Of a DNA stretch of 64,000 nt, positions 1 through 9,202 are shown one piece after another. Every line of letters starts with the position of its first letter. Within the stretch, counting starts at the first letter, position 1. Source of the stretch: Chryseobacterium bernardetii (GTDB lineage: Bacteria; Bacteroidota; Bacteroidia; Flavobacteriales; Weeksellaceae); the NCBI RefSeq assembly GCF_003815975.1, contig NZ_CP033932.1, forward strand, positions 1,674,001-1,738,000, given 5' to 3'. The notes below the pieces were generated by a model. It was not told the origin of the DNA and ran no database searches. It saw only the letters and a program-made list of their open reading frames with translations. Position numbers and translations under genes: made by a program.

Positions 1-6
1 GAAGCA

Positions 7-483
7 ATGAGAAAGACAAAAGCGAAAAAAAGACCGTTGTTACCAGATCCGAAGTTTAATGATCAATTGGTAACGAGATTCGTAAACAACTTAATGCTAG
101 ACGGTAAGAAGTCTATCGCATTCAAAATTTTCTATGATGCATTAGATATCGTAGAAACTAAAAAAGGAGAAACTGAAAAAACTGCACTTGAAATCTGGAA
201 AGATGCATTAACAAACGTTATGCCTCACGTAGAAGTACGTTCTAGAAGAGTAGGTGGAGCTAACTTCCAGATTCCTATGCCAATCAGAGCTGATAGAAAA
301 ATTTCTATGGCAATGAAATGGTTAATTAGCTACTCTAAAAAGAGAAATGATAAGTCTATGGCTTTGAAATTAGCTAATGAAGTTGTAGCTGCTTCAAGAG
401 AAGAAGGTGCAGCTTTCAAAAAGAAAACTGATACTCACAAAATGGCGGAAGCTAACAAAGCGTTTTCACACTTTAAATTCTAA
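7..483 (+). CDS. rpsG: 30S ribosomal protein S7
   Basis: The 158-residue product is S7, the primary 16S rRNA-binding protein that nucleates assembly of the 30S head and contacts E-site tRNA. The basic N-terminus ([16 protein letters not shown]) and the central [16 protein letters not shown] segment are hallmarks of the family, and the length is normal (about 156-158 aa). Only six bases precede the start in this window, so the expected upstream neighbour rpsL is out of view. fusA starts 6 bp after the stop, consistent with one str-operon transcript. Confidence 0.97.
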   Translation: MRKTKAKKRPLLPDPKFNDQLVTRFVNNLMLDGKKSIAFKIFYDALDIVETKKGETEKTALEIWKDALTNVMPHVEVRSRRVGGANFQIPMPIRADRKISMAMKWLISYSKKRNDKSMALKLANEVVAASREEGAAFKKKTDTHKMAEANKAFSHFKF

Positions 484-489
484 TCTGAA

Positions 490-2607
490 ATGGGTAGAGA
501 TCTTAAATTTACAAGAAATATTGGTATTGCTGCTCACATTGATGCGGGTAAAACTACCACTACAGAAAGGATTTTATTCTATACAGGTGTAAACCACAAA
601 ATTGGAGAGGTTCACGATGGTGCTTCTACAATGGACTGGATGGAGCAGGAAGCAGAAAGAGGTATTACTATTACTTCAGCTGCAACTACTTGTTCTTGGA
701 ACTTTCCAACTGACCAAGGAAAAGCTTTACCAGAAACTAAGCCTTACCACTTCAACATCATCGATACACCGGGACACGTTGACTTCACAGTAGAAGTAAA
801 CAGATCTTTAAGAGTGTTAGATGGATTGGTATTCTTATTCTCTGCAGTAGATGGAGTAGAGCCTCAGTCTGAAACAAACTGGAGACTTGCTGACAACTAC
901 AAAGTAGCGAGAATGGGATTCGTAAACAAAATGGACAGACAAGGTGCTGACTTCCTTAACGTGGTAAACCAGGTTAAAGAAATGTTAGGATCTAACGCAG
1001 TTCCAATCGTTTTACCAATCGGTGCTGAAGAAGATTTCAAAGGTGTTGTTGACTTAATTAAAAACAGAGCGATCATCTGGGATGAAGCAGGACAAGGAGC
1101 TACTTTCGAAGTAGTGCCAATTCCTGAAGATATGAAAGATGAAGTTCTTGAATATAGAGAGAAATTAGTAGAAGCTGTTTCTGAATATGACGAAACTTTG
1201 ATGGAGAAATTCTTTGAAGATCCGGATTCAATTACAGAAGAAGAAATCAATGCTGCATTGAGAGCTGCTACTATCGATTTATCTATTATCCCAATGACTT
1301 GTGGTTCTTCATTCAAAAATAAAGGAGTACAGTTTATGCTGGATGCAGTATGTAAATACTTGCCTTCTCCATTGGATAAAGATGATATCAAAGGTACTGA
1401 TCCAAGAACAGACGCTGAAATTACAAGAAAGCCATCTGTAGATGAGCCTTTCGCAGCTCTGGCATTTAAGATTGCTACTGACCCGTTCGTGGGAAGACTG
1501 GCATTCTTCAGAGCTTACTCTGGAAGACTGGATGCAGGTTCTTACATCTTGAACTCTCGTTCAGGAGATAAAGAAAGAATCTCAAGAATCTATCAGATGC
1601 ACGCTAACAAGCAAAACCCGGTAGAATATATTGAAGCTGGTGATATTGGTGCAGCAGTAGGATTCAAGTCTATCAAAACTGGTGATACGATGTGTGATGA
1701 GAAAAACCCAATCGTTCTTGAATCGATGGTTTTCCCTGATCCGGTAATCGGTATCGCTGTTGAGCCTAAAACTAAAGCTGACCAGGATAAAATGGGTAAC
1801 GCTCTGGCTAAATTGGCTGAAGAAGATCCAACGTTTACTGTAAGAACTGACGAGGCTTCTGGACAAACGATCATCTCTGGTATGGGTGAGCTTCACTTAG
1901 ATATCATTGTAGACCGTATGAAGAGAGAATTCAAGGTTGAAGTAAACCAAGGACAACCTCAGGTAGAGTACAAAGAAAACTTAACAAAAGTTGCTCAACA
2001 CAGAGAAGTTTACAAAAAACAATCTGGTGGTAAAGGTAAATTTGCTGACATTGTATTTGAACTAGGACCTGCAGACGAAGGTAAAGTTGGTTTAGAATTC
2101 ATCAATGAGATCAAAGGTGGTAACGTTCCTAGAGAATTCGTTCCTGCTATTGAAAAAGGATTTAAAGCTGCAATGAAGAACGGTCCATTGGCTGGTTTCG
2201 AAGTTGAAGGTATTAAAGTTACTCTTAAAGATGGATCTTTCCACGCAGTGGATTCTGACGCTCTTTCTTTCGAAATGGCTGCTAAGCTAGGATTTAAAGA
2301 AGCTGGTAAAGCTGCTAAACCGGTAATTATGGAGCCTATTATGAAACTGGAAGTTGTAACTCCGGAAGAATATATGGGTAACATCATTGGTGACCTTAAC
2401 AAGAGAAGAGGTACTATCAGTGGCCAGGAAGAGAAAAACGGAGCTGTTGTAATCAAAGGTTCTGTTCCACTTTCTGAAATGTTTGGATACGTAACTACTC
2501 TAAGAACACTTTCATCAGGAAGAGCTACTTCTTCTATGGAATTAGAGAAATACGCACCAACTCCACAAAACGTTGCTGAAGAAATCATAGCTAAAGCAAA
2601 AGGTTAA
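490..2607 (+). CDS. fusA: Elongation factor G
   Basis: EF-G is the GTPase that drives translocation and, with RRF, ribosome recycling. The 705-residue protein is full length. Visible GTPase motifs are the P-loop AHIDAGKT (about residues 15-22), switch I RGITI (about 59-63), DTPGHVD (about 92-98) and NKMD (about 146-149). The C-terminal half carries the domain III-V signature [14 protein letters not shown] and an EF-G domain IV/V end with EEIIAKAKG. It sits between rpsG (6 bp gap) and rpsJ (16 bp gap). No tuf gene follows, the usual arrangement in Bacteroidota. I see no frameshift or missing motif. Confidence 0.98.
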   Translation: MGRDLKFTRNIGIAAHIDAGKTTTTERILFYTGVNHKIGEVHDGASTMDWMEQEAERGITITSAATTCSWNFPTDQGKALPETKPYHFNIIDTPGHVDFTVEVNRSLRVLDGLVFLFSAVDGVEPQSETNWRLADNYKVARMGFVNKMDRQGADFLNVVNQVKEMLGSNAVPIVLPIGAEEDFKGVVDLIKNRAIIWDEAGQGATFEVVPIPEDMKDEVLEYREKLVEAVSEYDETLMEKFFEDPDSITEEEINAALRAATIDLSIIPMTCGSSFKNKGVQFMLDAVCKYLPSPLDKDDIKGTDPRTDAEITRKPSVDEPFAALAFKIATDPFVGRLAFFRAYSGRLDAGSYILNSRSGDKERISRIYQMHANKQNPVEYIEAGDIGAAVGFKSIKTGDTMCDEKNPIVLESMVFPDPVIGIAVEPKTKADQDKMGNALAKLAEEDPTFTVRTDEASGQTIISGMGELHLDIIVDRMKREFKVEVNQGQPQVEYKENLTKVAQHREVYKKQSGGKGKFADIVFELGPADEGKVGLEFINEIKGGNVPREFVPAIEKGFKAAMKNGPLAGFEVEGIKVTLKDGSFHAVDSDALSFEMAAKLGFKEAGKAAKPVIMEPIMKLEVVTPEEYMGNIIGDLNKRRGTISGQEEKNGAVVIKGSVPLSEMFGYVTTLRTLSSGRATSSMELEKYAPTPQNVAEEIIAKAKG

Positions 2608-2623
2608 TTTTTAAACTAAAGAA

Positions 2624-2929
2624 ATGTCACAAAGAATCAGAATAAAACTAAAATCTTACGATTACAACTTGGTAGACAAGTCTGCTGAGAAAATCGTAAA
2701 AACGGTAAAGGCTACTGGTGCTGTTGTAAACGGTCCAATTCCATTGCCAACGAATAAGAGAATCTTCACAGTGTTGAGATCTCCGCACGTAAATAAGAAA
2801 GCAAGAGAGCAGTTCCAATTATCAGCTCACAAGAGACTAATGGATATCTACTCTTCTTCTTCTAAGACTGTTGATGCTCTAATGAAATTAGAACTTCCTT
2901 CAGGTGTAGACGTTGAAATTAAAGTGTGA
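2624..2929 (+). CDS. rpsJ: 30S ribosomal protein S10
   Basis: The 101-residue product is S10, a 30S head protein that also acts as NusE in transcription antitermination. The start [18 protein letters not shown], the [23 protein letters not shown] block (split here by position about 38-60) and the acidic VDVEIKV end are typical. It is the last gene of this transcript: a strong intrinsic terminator follows 27 bp after the stop. In most relatives rpsJ is followed directly by rplC. Here rplC lies 18.6 kb downstream under its own promoter, so S10 is transcribed with S7 and EF-G only. Confidence 0.97.
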   Translation: MSQRIRIKLKSYDYNLVDKSAEKIVKTVKATGAVVNGPIPLPTNKRIFTVLRSPHVNKKAREQFQLSAHKRLMDIYSSSSKTVDALMKLELPSGVDVEIKV

Positions 2930-3247
2930 TAACTGCATACTTTGCAATGATTATACAATCCGTTCCTTTTTAGGGACGGATTTTTTATTTTTTCTCATTT
3001 AACTTGGTTGGAAAGGGCTGTTAAATGAAAGTTTTTTCCCATACAAATCTGCTTTTTATTATCGATAAACATTATGCAGTACCGGGAGTTTATATTCAAT
3101 AGCCGGAAAACAGTATTAGTATATTTTTATCATAACTATTTTGCTATTATCGATCCCACATTACAGGACATTCCCAACCTGACATATCTCACCTTGGTTT
3201 ATTTATTTAGAATTATTAAAAATAATAATTTTGCAAAAAAATTATTG
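2930..3247. other. Intergenic region rpsJ to TonB receptor, with promoter-like site
   Basis: Apart from the rpsJ terminator this 318-bp spacer holds no supported gene. An open frame continues upstream of the receptor from 3074, but its translation lacks a signal peptide and reads like non-coding A/T-rich DNA. A -7 box TAATTTTG (3226-3233, matching TAnnTTTG) sits inside a 9-bp inverted repeat (3224-3232 and 3238-3246) immediately before the receptor ATG at 3248. No convincing -33 TTG is seen at 17-23 bp. The repeat could be an operator for an iron or other repressor (inference), or simply an A/T palindrome. Confidence 0.5.
2957..2986 (+). terminator. Intrinsic terminator after rpsJ
   Basis: A 10-bp stem (AATCCGTTCC with GGGACGGATT, two G-T/G-C tolerant positions) closes on a 6-nt loop and runs into TTTTTT at 2981-2986. 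It ends the rpsG-fusA-rpsJ transcript and shows that the S10 operon does not continue. Confidence 0.9.
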
Positions 3248-5257
3248 ATGTTTAGAACAGTATCTTTTTCCTTACTTGTTTTAGGATCAGCTTTGGCAAG
3301 CGGTCAGAAAACAAAGGACACGTTAAAAAGTAACCAGATTAATGAAGTAGTAATAACGGGTTCAGGGTATGCTCAGAAGATCAAAGACACTCCGGCAACT
3401 ATTTCAGTGATTTCTCAGGCAGACCTTAAAAAAAGAGCTTACAGGGATATTACGGATGCCTTACAAGATGTTCCGGGAGTTTTCGTTACTGGAGGAGGAA
3501 GTACAAGTGATTTCTCAATAAGAGGAGCTGAATCTGGCCAGACATTAGTTTTAATAGATGGTAAAAGAATCAATACAAGAGAAACAAGGCCTAACTCTGA
3601 CGGTCCTGGTATTGAGCAGGGTTGGATGCCGCCACTGGAAACGATTGAAAGAATCGAAGTGGTAAAAGGACCAATGTCTTCCTTATACGGCTCTGATGCA
3701 ATGGGCGGAGTAATCAATATCATCACTAAGAAACTGAGTGAAGGTTGGAGAGGATCCGTTGGAACAAGTTTAATACAGCAGGTACATAAAGAATCAGGGA
3801 ATACCTACCAGATTGACGGTTATGCTGCAGGTTCTTTAGTGAAAAACCTGCTTCAGATGAAAGTTACTGGAAGTTATTCAGACAGAAATGAAGATAAATT
3901 TGTAGGTGGATTTACCGAAAGGGTGATCAAAGCTTTTGGTACAGAGTTCAGTCTTACTCCCAATACAAAAAATACCTTTAAGTTAAGTTACGATTATAAC
4001 CGTCAGGAAAGAAACCAGAATCCGGGTTATTCGTTAGGACCAAAAGCAAAGAGTTCACGCAATAACTACGAGAGGAATGTATTGGCACTAAGCCATAAAG
4101 GAGATTATTCAAATTTTCATACCAATTCTTATATCCAGTATGATAATACCAACAACCCCAACAGGGATATGAGATACGAAACTCTTTCAGCGTATAGCCT
4201 TAACAATTTCAATATTAAAGATCATGTAATCAGTTTTGGAGCAGAATACAGGTATGAAAAACTGAATGATCTGGGAAACAAGATGAAGTCGGAAAATGGG
4301 GAAGTAGTAACAAAACTTACCCGTTGGAACTGGTCAGCTTTTGCAGAAGGAAACTGGAAGATAGTTGATAAACTACATCTGGTTACGGGAGCCCGTTTGG
4401 ATAATGATGAGAACTATGGATCCAACTTTACACCAAGAGGATATTTAGTATGGAGTGCTACCCATAACTTTACTTTTAAAGGAGGGGCTTCGTGGGGATA
4501 TAAAGCACCAGGGCTGAGAGCTGTAAACCCGGGATGGGGACAGGTAACCGGTGGCGGAACCCAGGACGGGGTAATCATTGGAAACAAAGACCTTAAACCG
4601 GAAAAAAGCTTTAACCAGGAGTTAACAGTGATGTTTGAAGATAATAAGAAAGTGATTAACCTAAGCGTAACAGGATTTAATACAGACTTTAAAAACAAAC
4701 TTGTTGAAGTTAGAAAATGTAACAACAGTGAAGAATGTAAACAGTTTGAAGCCCTATACAATCATATTTATGACTTCATCTCAACAAGAGAAAATCTTGG
4801 TAAAGCAAACAGCATGGGGCTTGAGGCCAATCTTGGAGTAAATGTATCAAAGGATATCGTATTGAAAGCCAACTATACCTATACAGATACGAAGATTAAA
4901 TCTGATGAAATTCCGGCATTGTATAATAAACCGTATGCAAGAATTCCTAAACATATGGCCAATGTAAACCTATCATGGAAAGCCAATGACAGTTTTGAAT
5001 TCTGGTCAAGAGGAAACTACAGAAGTGAAAGTCAGCCGGGGGTTAACAGGGGAAAAGCGCAGGAATATCCAATTCCGTCTTACTTCTTATTAGATTTAGG
5101 AACGGTATATAGGCTAAACAAACAAGTTCGTTTTACATTTGGGGTGTACAACCTGCTGGATAAAGATATCCGTAATGATACAACAGATCCGGCGAACAAC
5201 TTTGGTTTCAGAATTGATGGAATAAGGTATCAGTTTGGAGCCAATTATTTCTTCTAG
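3248..5257 (+). CDS. TonB-dependent siderophore-type receptor
   Basis: This is an outer-membrane TonB-dependent receptor of about 669 residues that would import an iron-siderophore or similar ligand using energy from TonB-ExbBD. The start at 3248 is chosen because it gives a clean signal peptide (MFRTVSFSLLVLGSALASGQ). A plug domain follows: EVVITGSG, ADLKKRAYRDITDALQDVPG, SIRGAESGQTLVLIDG and MGGVINIITKK, then a long beta-barrel ending in aromatic FGANYFF. The barrel segment with YKAPGLRAVNPGWG and the late YNLLDKDI resemble the CirA/FepA catecholate receptor group. The iron permease-family gene downstream fits iron uptake, but the ligand cannot be read from sequence. Confidence 0.88.
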   Translation: MFRTVSFSLLVLGSALASGQKTKDTLKSNQINEVVITGSGYAQKIKDTPATISVISQADLKKRAYRDITDALQDVPGVFVTGGGSTSDFSIRGAESGQTLVLIDGKRINTRETRPNSDGPGIEQGWMPPLETIERIEVVKGPMSSLYGSDAMGGVINIITKKLSEGWRGSVGTSLIQQVHKESGNTYQIDGYAAGSLVKNLLQMKVTGSYSDRNEDKFVGGFTERVIKAFGTEFSLTPNTKNTFKLSYDYNRQERNQNPGYSLGPKAKSSRNNYERNVLALSHKGDYSNFHTNSYIQYDNTNNPNRDMRYETLSAYSLNNFNIKDHVISFGAEYRYEKLNDLGNKMKSENGEVVTKLTRWNWSAFAEGNWKIVDKLHLVTGARLDNDENYGSNFTPRGYLVWSATHNFTFKGGASWGYKAPGLRAVNPGWGQVTGGGTQDGVIIGNKDLKPEKSFNQELTVMFEDNKKVINLSVTGFNTDFKNKLVEVRKCNNSEECKQFEALYNHIYDFISTRENLGKANSMGLEANLGVNVSKDIVLKANYTYTDTKIKSDEIPALYNKPYARIPKHMANVNLSWKANDSFEFWSRGNYRSESQPGVNRGKAQEYPIPSYFLLDLGTVYRLNKQVRFTFGVYNLLDKDIRNDTTDPANNFGFRIDGIRYQFGANYFF

Positions 5258-5617
5258 AACCAACCGAAAAGATTCAAAAAAGTTGGTTAATGAAATACAA
5301 TAAGAATGTTCTTGCTAAAGAATATTGGAAGAGATTTTTATATGTGCAGAGAAAATCTGATCTCAAGAAGCCACTCCGGTTCAGAGTAAGAAATAACGAT
5401 ATTAATACCGGTTTAGAAAGGAGGAATTACGATAGATTCCTTTCTCAAATTTGTATTAACTTTTTAATTTATTCATATCAAATTAATTTTGTAAACATTA
5501 AGATGGGGTCAGCCGTCTTAATGTTTTTTTTTGTTATGTACCCTTCTATCTTTATTTCAATATTCCTTTCACTTGTTCAGGTTAATTTTATACATTTAAT
5601 ATAAAATAATATGACCT
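5258..5617. other. Intergenic region with hairpins, no supported gene
   Basis: This 360-bp spacer lies between the receptor and the iron permease-family gene. It contains a 7-bp stem (AACCAAC 5258-5264 with GTTGGTT 5282-5288), a smaller GAAAGGA/TCCTTTC dyad near 5416-5444, a TAATTTTG -7-like box at 5484-5491 and a strong terminator at 5494-5532. A 104-codon open frame spans 5290-5604, but its translation runs straight through the terminator and has no family-like features, so I do not call it. Confidence 0.55.
5494..5532 (+). terminator. Intrinsic terminator
   Basis: A perfect 10-bp stem, AACATTAAGA (5494-5503) with TCTTAATGTT (5516-5525), closes on a 12-nt G-rich loop and is followed by a run of nine T. 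It probably ends the receptor transcript. A -7-like box starts only 10 bp upstream. Confidence 0.8.
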
Positions 5618-6118
5618 ATGGATCACAAGAATAATAATCTCTTTGAAAAATTTTCAAACTGGGCCGTAAAATTTACAGGAAGTCAGTATGCTTTTATCGG
5701 AGCAACATTTGTAGTTTTAGCCTGGGCGGTTACAGGGCCTTTTTTTGATTATTCAGAAACGTGGCAGTTGGTTATCAATACCGGAACTACGATCATCACT
5801 TTCCTCATGGTTTTCCTCATTCAAAAAGCGCAGAATAAAGATTCGAAAGCTATACAGATTAAGTTAAATGAAATAATTGCTGCTCATGAAAAAGCCAGTA
5901 ACAGGATTGTGGATATTGAAGATCTTACAGAAGTGGAGCTGGATCAGCTTCATCATTATTACGAAAATTTAGCTCAGTTTGCCAAGAAAGATTCGGACAT
6001 CCATACTTCCCATTCCATAGATGCTGCACAGAGGAATCAGGATTATAAACATGAATTTTTTAAAAAGAAACATGAAGAGTGGCTTCAAAAGAAAGAGCAA
6101 CAAAAAAAAAAAGAATGA
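5618..6118 (+). CDS. Low-affinity iron permease family protein
   Basis: This 166-residue membrane protein matches the low-affinity iron permease family (PF04120) by its layout. A short N-terminal segment ending KFTGSQYAFIG leads into two transmembrane helices (about residues 23-42 and 49-68, the second containing VINTGTTIITFLMVFLIQ), then a cytoplasmic helical tail with KLNEIIAAHEKASNRIVDIEDLTEVEL. The family name comes from yeast Fet4-like proteins; bacterial members are small and their transport activity is largely unproven. The highly charged end (KKKHEEWLQKKEQQKKKE) overlaps the start of its terminator. The position after a siderophore-type receptor supports a link to iron, but they are separated by a terminator. 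Confidence 0.8.
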   Translation: MDHKNNNLFEKFSNWAVKFTGSQYAFIGATFVVLAWAVTGPFFDYSETWQLVINTGTTIITFLMVFLIQKAQNKDSKAIQIKLNEIIAAHEKASNRIVDIEDLTEVELDQLHHYYENLAQFAKKDSDIHTSHSIDAAQRNQDYKHEFFKKKHEEWLQKKEQQKKKE

Positions 6119-6135
6119 TTTTTCATTCTCTTTTT
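6112..6135 (+). terminator. Intrinsic terminator of the iron permease-family gene
   Basis: AGAATGA (6112-6118) pairs with TCATTCT (6123-6129), then CTTTTT. The left arm overlaps the last codons of the gene. Confidence 0.65.
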
Positions 6136-6214
6136 ATGTTTAAAACCCTTCTATAGTATAATTAAATTAAAATTGTTAAATTTATGTTAAACTAAAACTG
6201 AAAAACCAAACACC

Positions 6215-9106
6215 ATGAAACTAAAATTTAACCTTTTAGCCCTCATATTGATATTGGGACTAAATTCAATTGTTTCCGCACAGCAAGACAAAGAATTAAA
6301 GCTCTATAATCTCTATTACCTAAGTAAGGTTATTAATTCTAATAATCTGACATCTGATCAAATTAATGATATATATGCCAGTCTGGTAGCTAATTTAGGA
6401 CAGGCTAAAGTTGATACATTAGCAAAAAAATATAAAGTAACTAATGATTCCTCTAAAGCAAGTTATATAGGAAATTTTCTTGTTAATAGAAACACATTAA
6501 AAGAGCTGACAAGAAGTGATATCATCAGACTATTCAATTTAGGACTGTTTGATAAAAAATACATTGACAGTAACAAAACAGAGAAGATTAACAGCTTTGA
6601 AAAAAGCTTTAAATCTTTAGCATTAAGAGGGGACGAATTAGATAAGGAGAAGGAAGAATTGGAACTCATCAAGACCCTCCTTGTAAATAAAGATAGTATA
6701 CAATTTAATCAGAGATTCAGTCCTAAAGCTAAAATTTTTGAAAACCTATTGAATAATAAAAAACCGGAAGAAGTCCAGAATGATTCATTTAAGCTGTTTA
6801 AAGAAGTTAATTTATCGAAGTTGGAAGAAAAATTAAATGGTAATCGTAAAAAGATAGAGGATTTAGTAAAAGATAATGAATTATATAAAGAAAGTGTAAG
6901 ACAATATGCAAATGCATATGTTAACAAAAGAAAAGATGTAGACCTTGTAGTCCCTTTAAATAATAATTTAGAAGCTTCCCAAAATCAAATCAATATAAAT
7001 TCAATTGTTCAGGCTGCCCAGCAGAGAACTTCCAGTCAGAGTTTCAATATGCCATCAGAATCCCAAATGATCGAAGCAATGGCTATTTTTCTAGCCAACA
7101 GAGCAAAGCAGGAAACTTTGATCTGGTTTATGGATCAGGTGAGGGAGAGACTCAATAATCCACTTGTTTTTGAAGCATTTCCGGAAACTGCTAAGCTTCT
7201 TGCAGGACTTGAAGACTATAAAACTCCTAATTTCAGTAGTTCATGGCGCTACGCAATTTCTTCAGATTTTATAAAGATGCCTGTGAATATAGCTGAAAGT
7301 AAGTGGGTAGAGGAGTTCTTAGTCAAAGATGTTAATAGTAGGAAGGAACTATTAACAAGTATTAGTTTTGGTGCTGATTTAAACAGGTTGATTTCTGAAA
7401 GATATAATTATAGAGATATTGTACGGTATTTTTATATGAATCCTAAGTACAAGGATAACGGAGATGAAATAAAAAAATATCTTAATCAGTCAATATCAAT
7501 GCTATATATATTAACCAATGAACTTTTTGTGGTAGATATAATAGATAATAAAAGTACCTATAGGCTGCTTTCCTTTGAAGAAATCAACAGTTTAAGAATG
7601 GATCAATGGGATGTCCTGCTAGAGTTAATAGAACTTAAATATGGATCTGAACTAAAACATATTAAATTTTCAAATTATAAGAATGATGAGAATCATAAAA
7701 ACCAACTTGCTAAATGGATGGGTAACCTTCTGATTACTCTCAGCCAGTTTGATAAAATAAATAAAGATTCACAAGCTATTTTAGATGGTAATAAAGAGAA
7801 AGAGGAAAGGTCCAATTATAATTTTTATAGTGTCTGGAGAATTACAGAGCAGATTATTAGTAATATGGATGCTAATCAATATTTAGTAAATGGAAATTCA
7901 TCTATTAAACTTTCAGAACAAATAGAGATCTTAAAAGATGGTATTGGAGTATATGAACAAATCCAAATCAAAAACTTTGTAGCCGCCGCTCAAAAAGTAC
8001 TAAATATTATTGATAGGATTAATCAAGATCCTAATAAATCTATATTGGCTTTTTCGTTTAATTTGAATGAAAAAATAGTTCAGATAAATAGTGAAAATAT
8101 TAAATTTTATGATATAAACAAAAATCCAATTTTGGAAATAAGTCAAAAATTTGATAACAATAATCTTGAACTGATATTACAATATGAAGATAAGAGGAAG
8201 GAGAATGATATTATTAAATTTCATCAAATTTCTAAATTGCAACCCTTCTTTAAATATATTTCAGATGTTAAAAGTGATAACTATATTTTATTAAATGAGC
8301 TTGATGATCAGTTTGATTTATTGATTACTCGAGTTGCGGTTAACGCAAAAATTGATAAGATAAATGCTATACATTTGCTCAATATATTGTACTTATTGAA
8401 AAATGATAAAGACGGTAAAGAAAAAATTATGGCTCTTTTAAAAAGTATCGGTACATCTTACCTTCAGCAGCCAAAATATAGTAAAACAGTAGATCAATTA
8501 AAACTGAAGTACCAGGATCAGCTCTTTAAGCTCACCTCATTTTTCGGAGATGTTTTATCCGCAAAAGACGAACATGAATTGGCAAATGTTATTGACTCTC
8601 ATGCATTGCCTCCAACTTCCTATAAACTTAAAAGAAGAATGGCACATTCTATTGATTTGAACGCTTATGTAGGAGGGAGCTTCTCTGGGTTGCTAACCAA
8701 TGGAAATACTTCTTTGAAGAAACAGTTTACCGGTGAAATTGTTGCACCAATTGGAGTGGCTTTTACATGGTCCTCAAATGGACCGAAGACAGATAATTTT
8801 GGTTTTACCGTTGATATTATTGATTTAGGAAATATAGTGAACCATTATTTGGTATCTTCTACAGAAGATTATCCGAAAGATGTTCATTTTTCTGAAGTTT
8901 TTAGCCCTTCGGTGAGTCTTATTTATGGTATAAGAAATAGTCCTTTTGTATTATTTGGAAGTGTAAAGCTTCTTCCGTTAAAAACGGTGTATACAGATGA
9001 TGGACGACTTATTAACAATAAAACATTCGATGCTACTGTATTCAGTGTAGGAGTGAAAATAGATATTCCATTAATCAATTTATGGTCAAGGGATCAGGAT
9101 AGATGA
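6215..9106 (+). CDS. Large secreted/outer-membrane protein of unknown function (963 aa)
   Basis: I do not recognise a named family. The protein begins with a clear signal peptide (MKLKFNLLALILILGLNSIVSAQQ). Residues from about 25 to 800 are helix-rich and charged, with several Lys/Glu/Asn-rich blocks and no cysteine-based or catalytic motif I can name. The last 150 residues, starting near LNAYVGGSFSGLLTNG, alternate like a small beta-barrel or beta-sandwich and contain IVAPIGVAFTWSS and SPSVSLIYGIRNSPFVLFGS. A helical domain exposed by a C-terminal outer-membrane anchor is a reasonable inference. It is monocistronic: a 96-bp A/T-rich spacer precedes it and a strong terminator follows. Its A/T-rich codon use differs from the neighbouring housekeeping genes and suggests accessory DNA. 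Confidence 0.7.
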   Translation: MKLKFNLLALILILGLNSIVSAQQDKELKLYNLYYLSKVINSNNLTSDQINDIYASLVANLGQAKVDTLAKKYKVTNDSSKASYIGNFLVNRNTLKELTRSDIIRLFNLGLFDKKYIDSNKTEKINSFEKSFKSLALRGDELDKEKEELELIKTLLVNKDSIQFNQRFSPKAKIFENLLNNKKPEEVQNDSFKLFKEVNLSKLEEKLNGNRKKIEDLVKDNELYKESVRQYANAYVNKRKDVDLVVPLNNNLEASQNQININSIVQAAQQRTSSQSFNMPSESQMIEAMAIFLANRAKQETLIWFMDQVRERLNNPLVFEAFPETAKLLAGLEDYKTPNFSSSWRYAISSDFIKMPVNIAESKWVEEFLVKDVNSRKELLTSISFGADLNRLISERYNYRDIVRYFYMNPKYKDNGDEIKKYLNQSISMLYILTNELFVVDIIDNKSTYRLLSFEEINSLRMDQWDVLLELIELKYGSELKHIKFSNYKNDENHKNQLAKWMGNLLITLSQFDKINKDSQAILDGNKEKEERSNYNFYSVWRITEQIISNMDANQYLVNGNSSIKLSEQIEILKDGIGVYEQIQIKNFVAAAQKVLNIIDRINQDPNKSILAFSFNLNEKIVQINSENIKFYDINKNPILEISQKFDNNNLELILQYEDKRKENDIIKFHQISKLQPFFKYISDVKSDNYILLNELDDQFDLLITRVAVNAKIDKINAIHLLNILYLLKNDKDGKEKIMALLKSIGTSYLQQPKYSKTVDQLKLKYQDQLFKLTSFFGDVLSAKDEHELANVIDSHALPPTSYKLKRRMAHSIDLNAYVGGSFSGLLTNGNTSLKKQFTGEIVAPIGVAFTWSSNGPKTDNFGFTVDIIDLGNIVNHYLVSSTEDYPKDVHFSEVFSPSVSLIYGIRNSPFVLFGSVKLLPLKTVYTDDGRLINNKTFDATVFSVGVKIDIPLINLWSRDQDR

Positions 9107-9141
9107 TAGAATATAAAATATGATGCTGCAAAATAGCAACA

Positions 9142-9170
9142 AAAAAAGGAATCGCAATGATTCCTTTTTT
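9142..9170. terminator. Bidirectional terminator between convergent genes
   Basis: A 12-bp perfect stem (AAAAAAGGAATC, 9142-9153, with GATTCCTTTTTT, 9159-9170) on a 5-nt loop. The A and T runs at its two ends let it serve both the + strand 963-aa gene and the - strand 912-aa gene. Confidence 0.85.
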
Positions 9171-9202
9171 ATTTGAAGTAACTATTTGTCTGTTGATGTC
9201 TG

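Noticed and set aside
897..2588. Long minus-strand frames opposite fusA.
   Set aside because: They are antisense to a highly conserved gene and result from its codon bias; no family resemblance.
3074..3247. An in-frame N-terminal extension of the TonB receptor.
   Set aside because: The extension has no signal peptide; the start at 3248 gives a normal one and lies just past a -7-like box.
5290..5604. A 104-codon open frame on the + strand after the TonB receptor.
   Set aside because: It runs through a strong terminator, has no family-like features and shows A/T-rich composition without codon bias, so it is probably non-coding.
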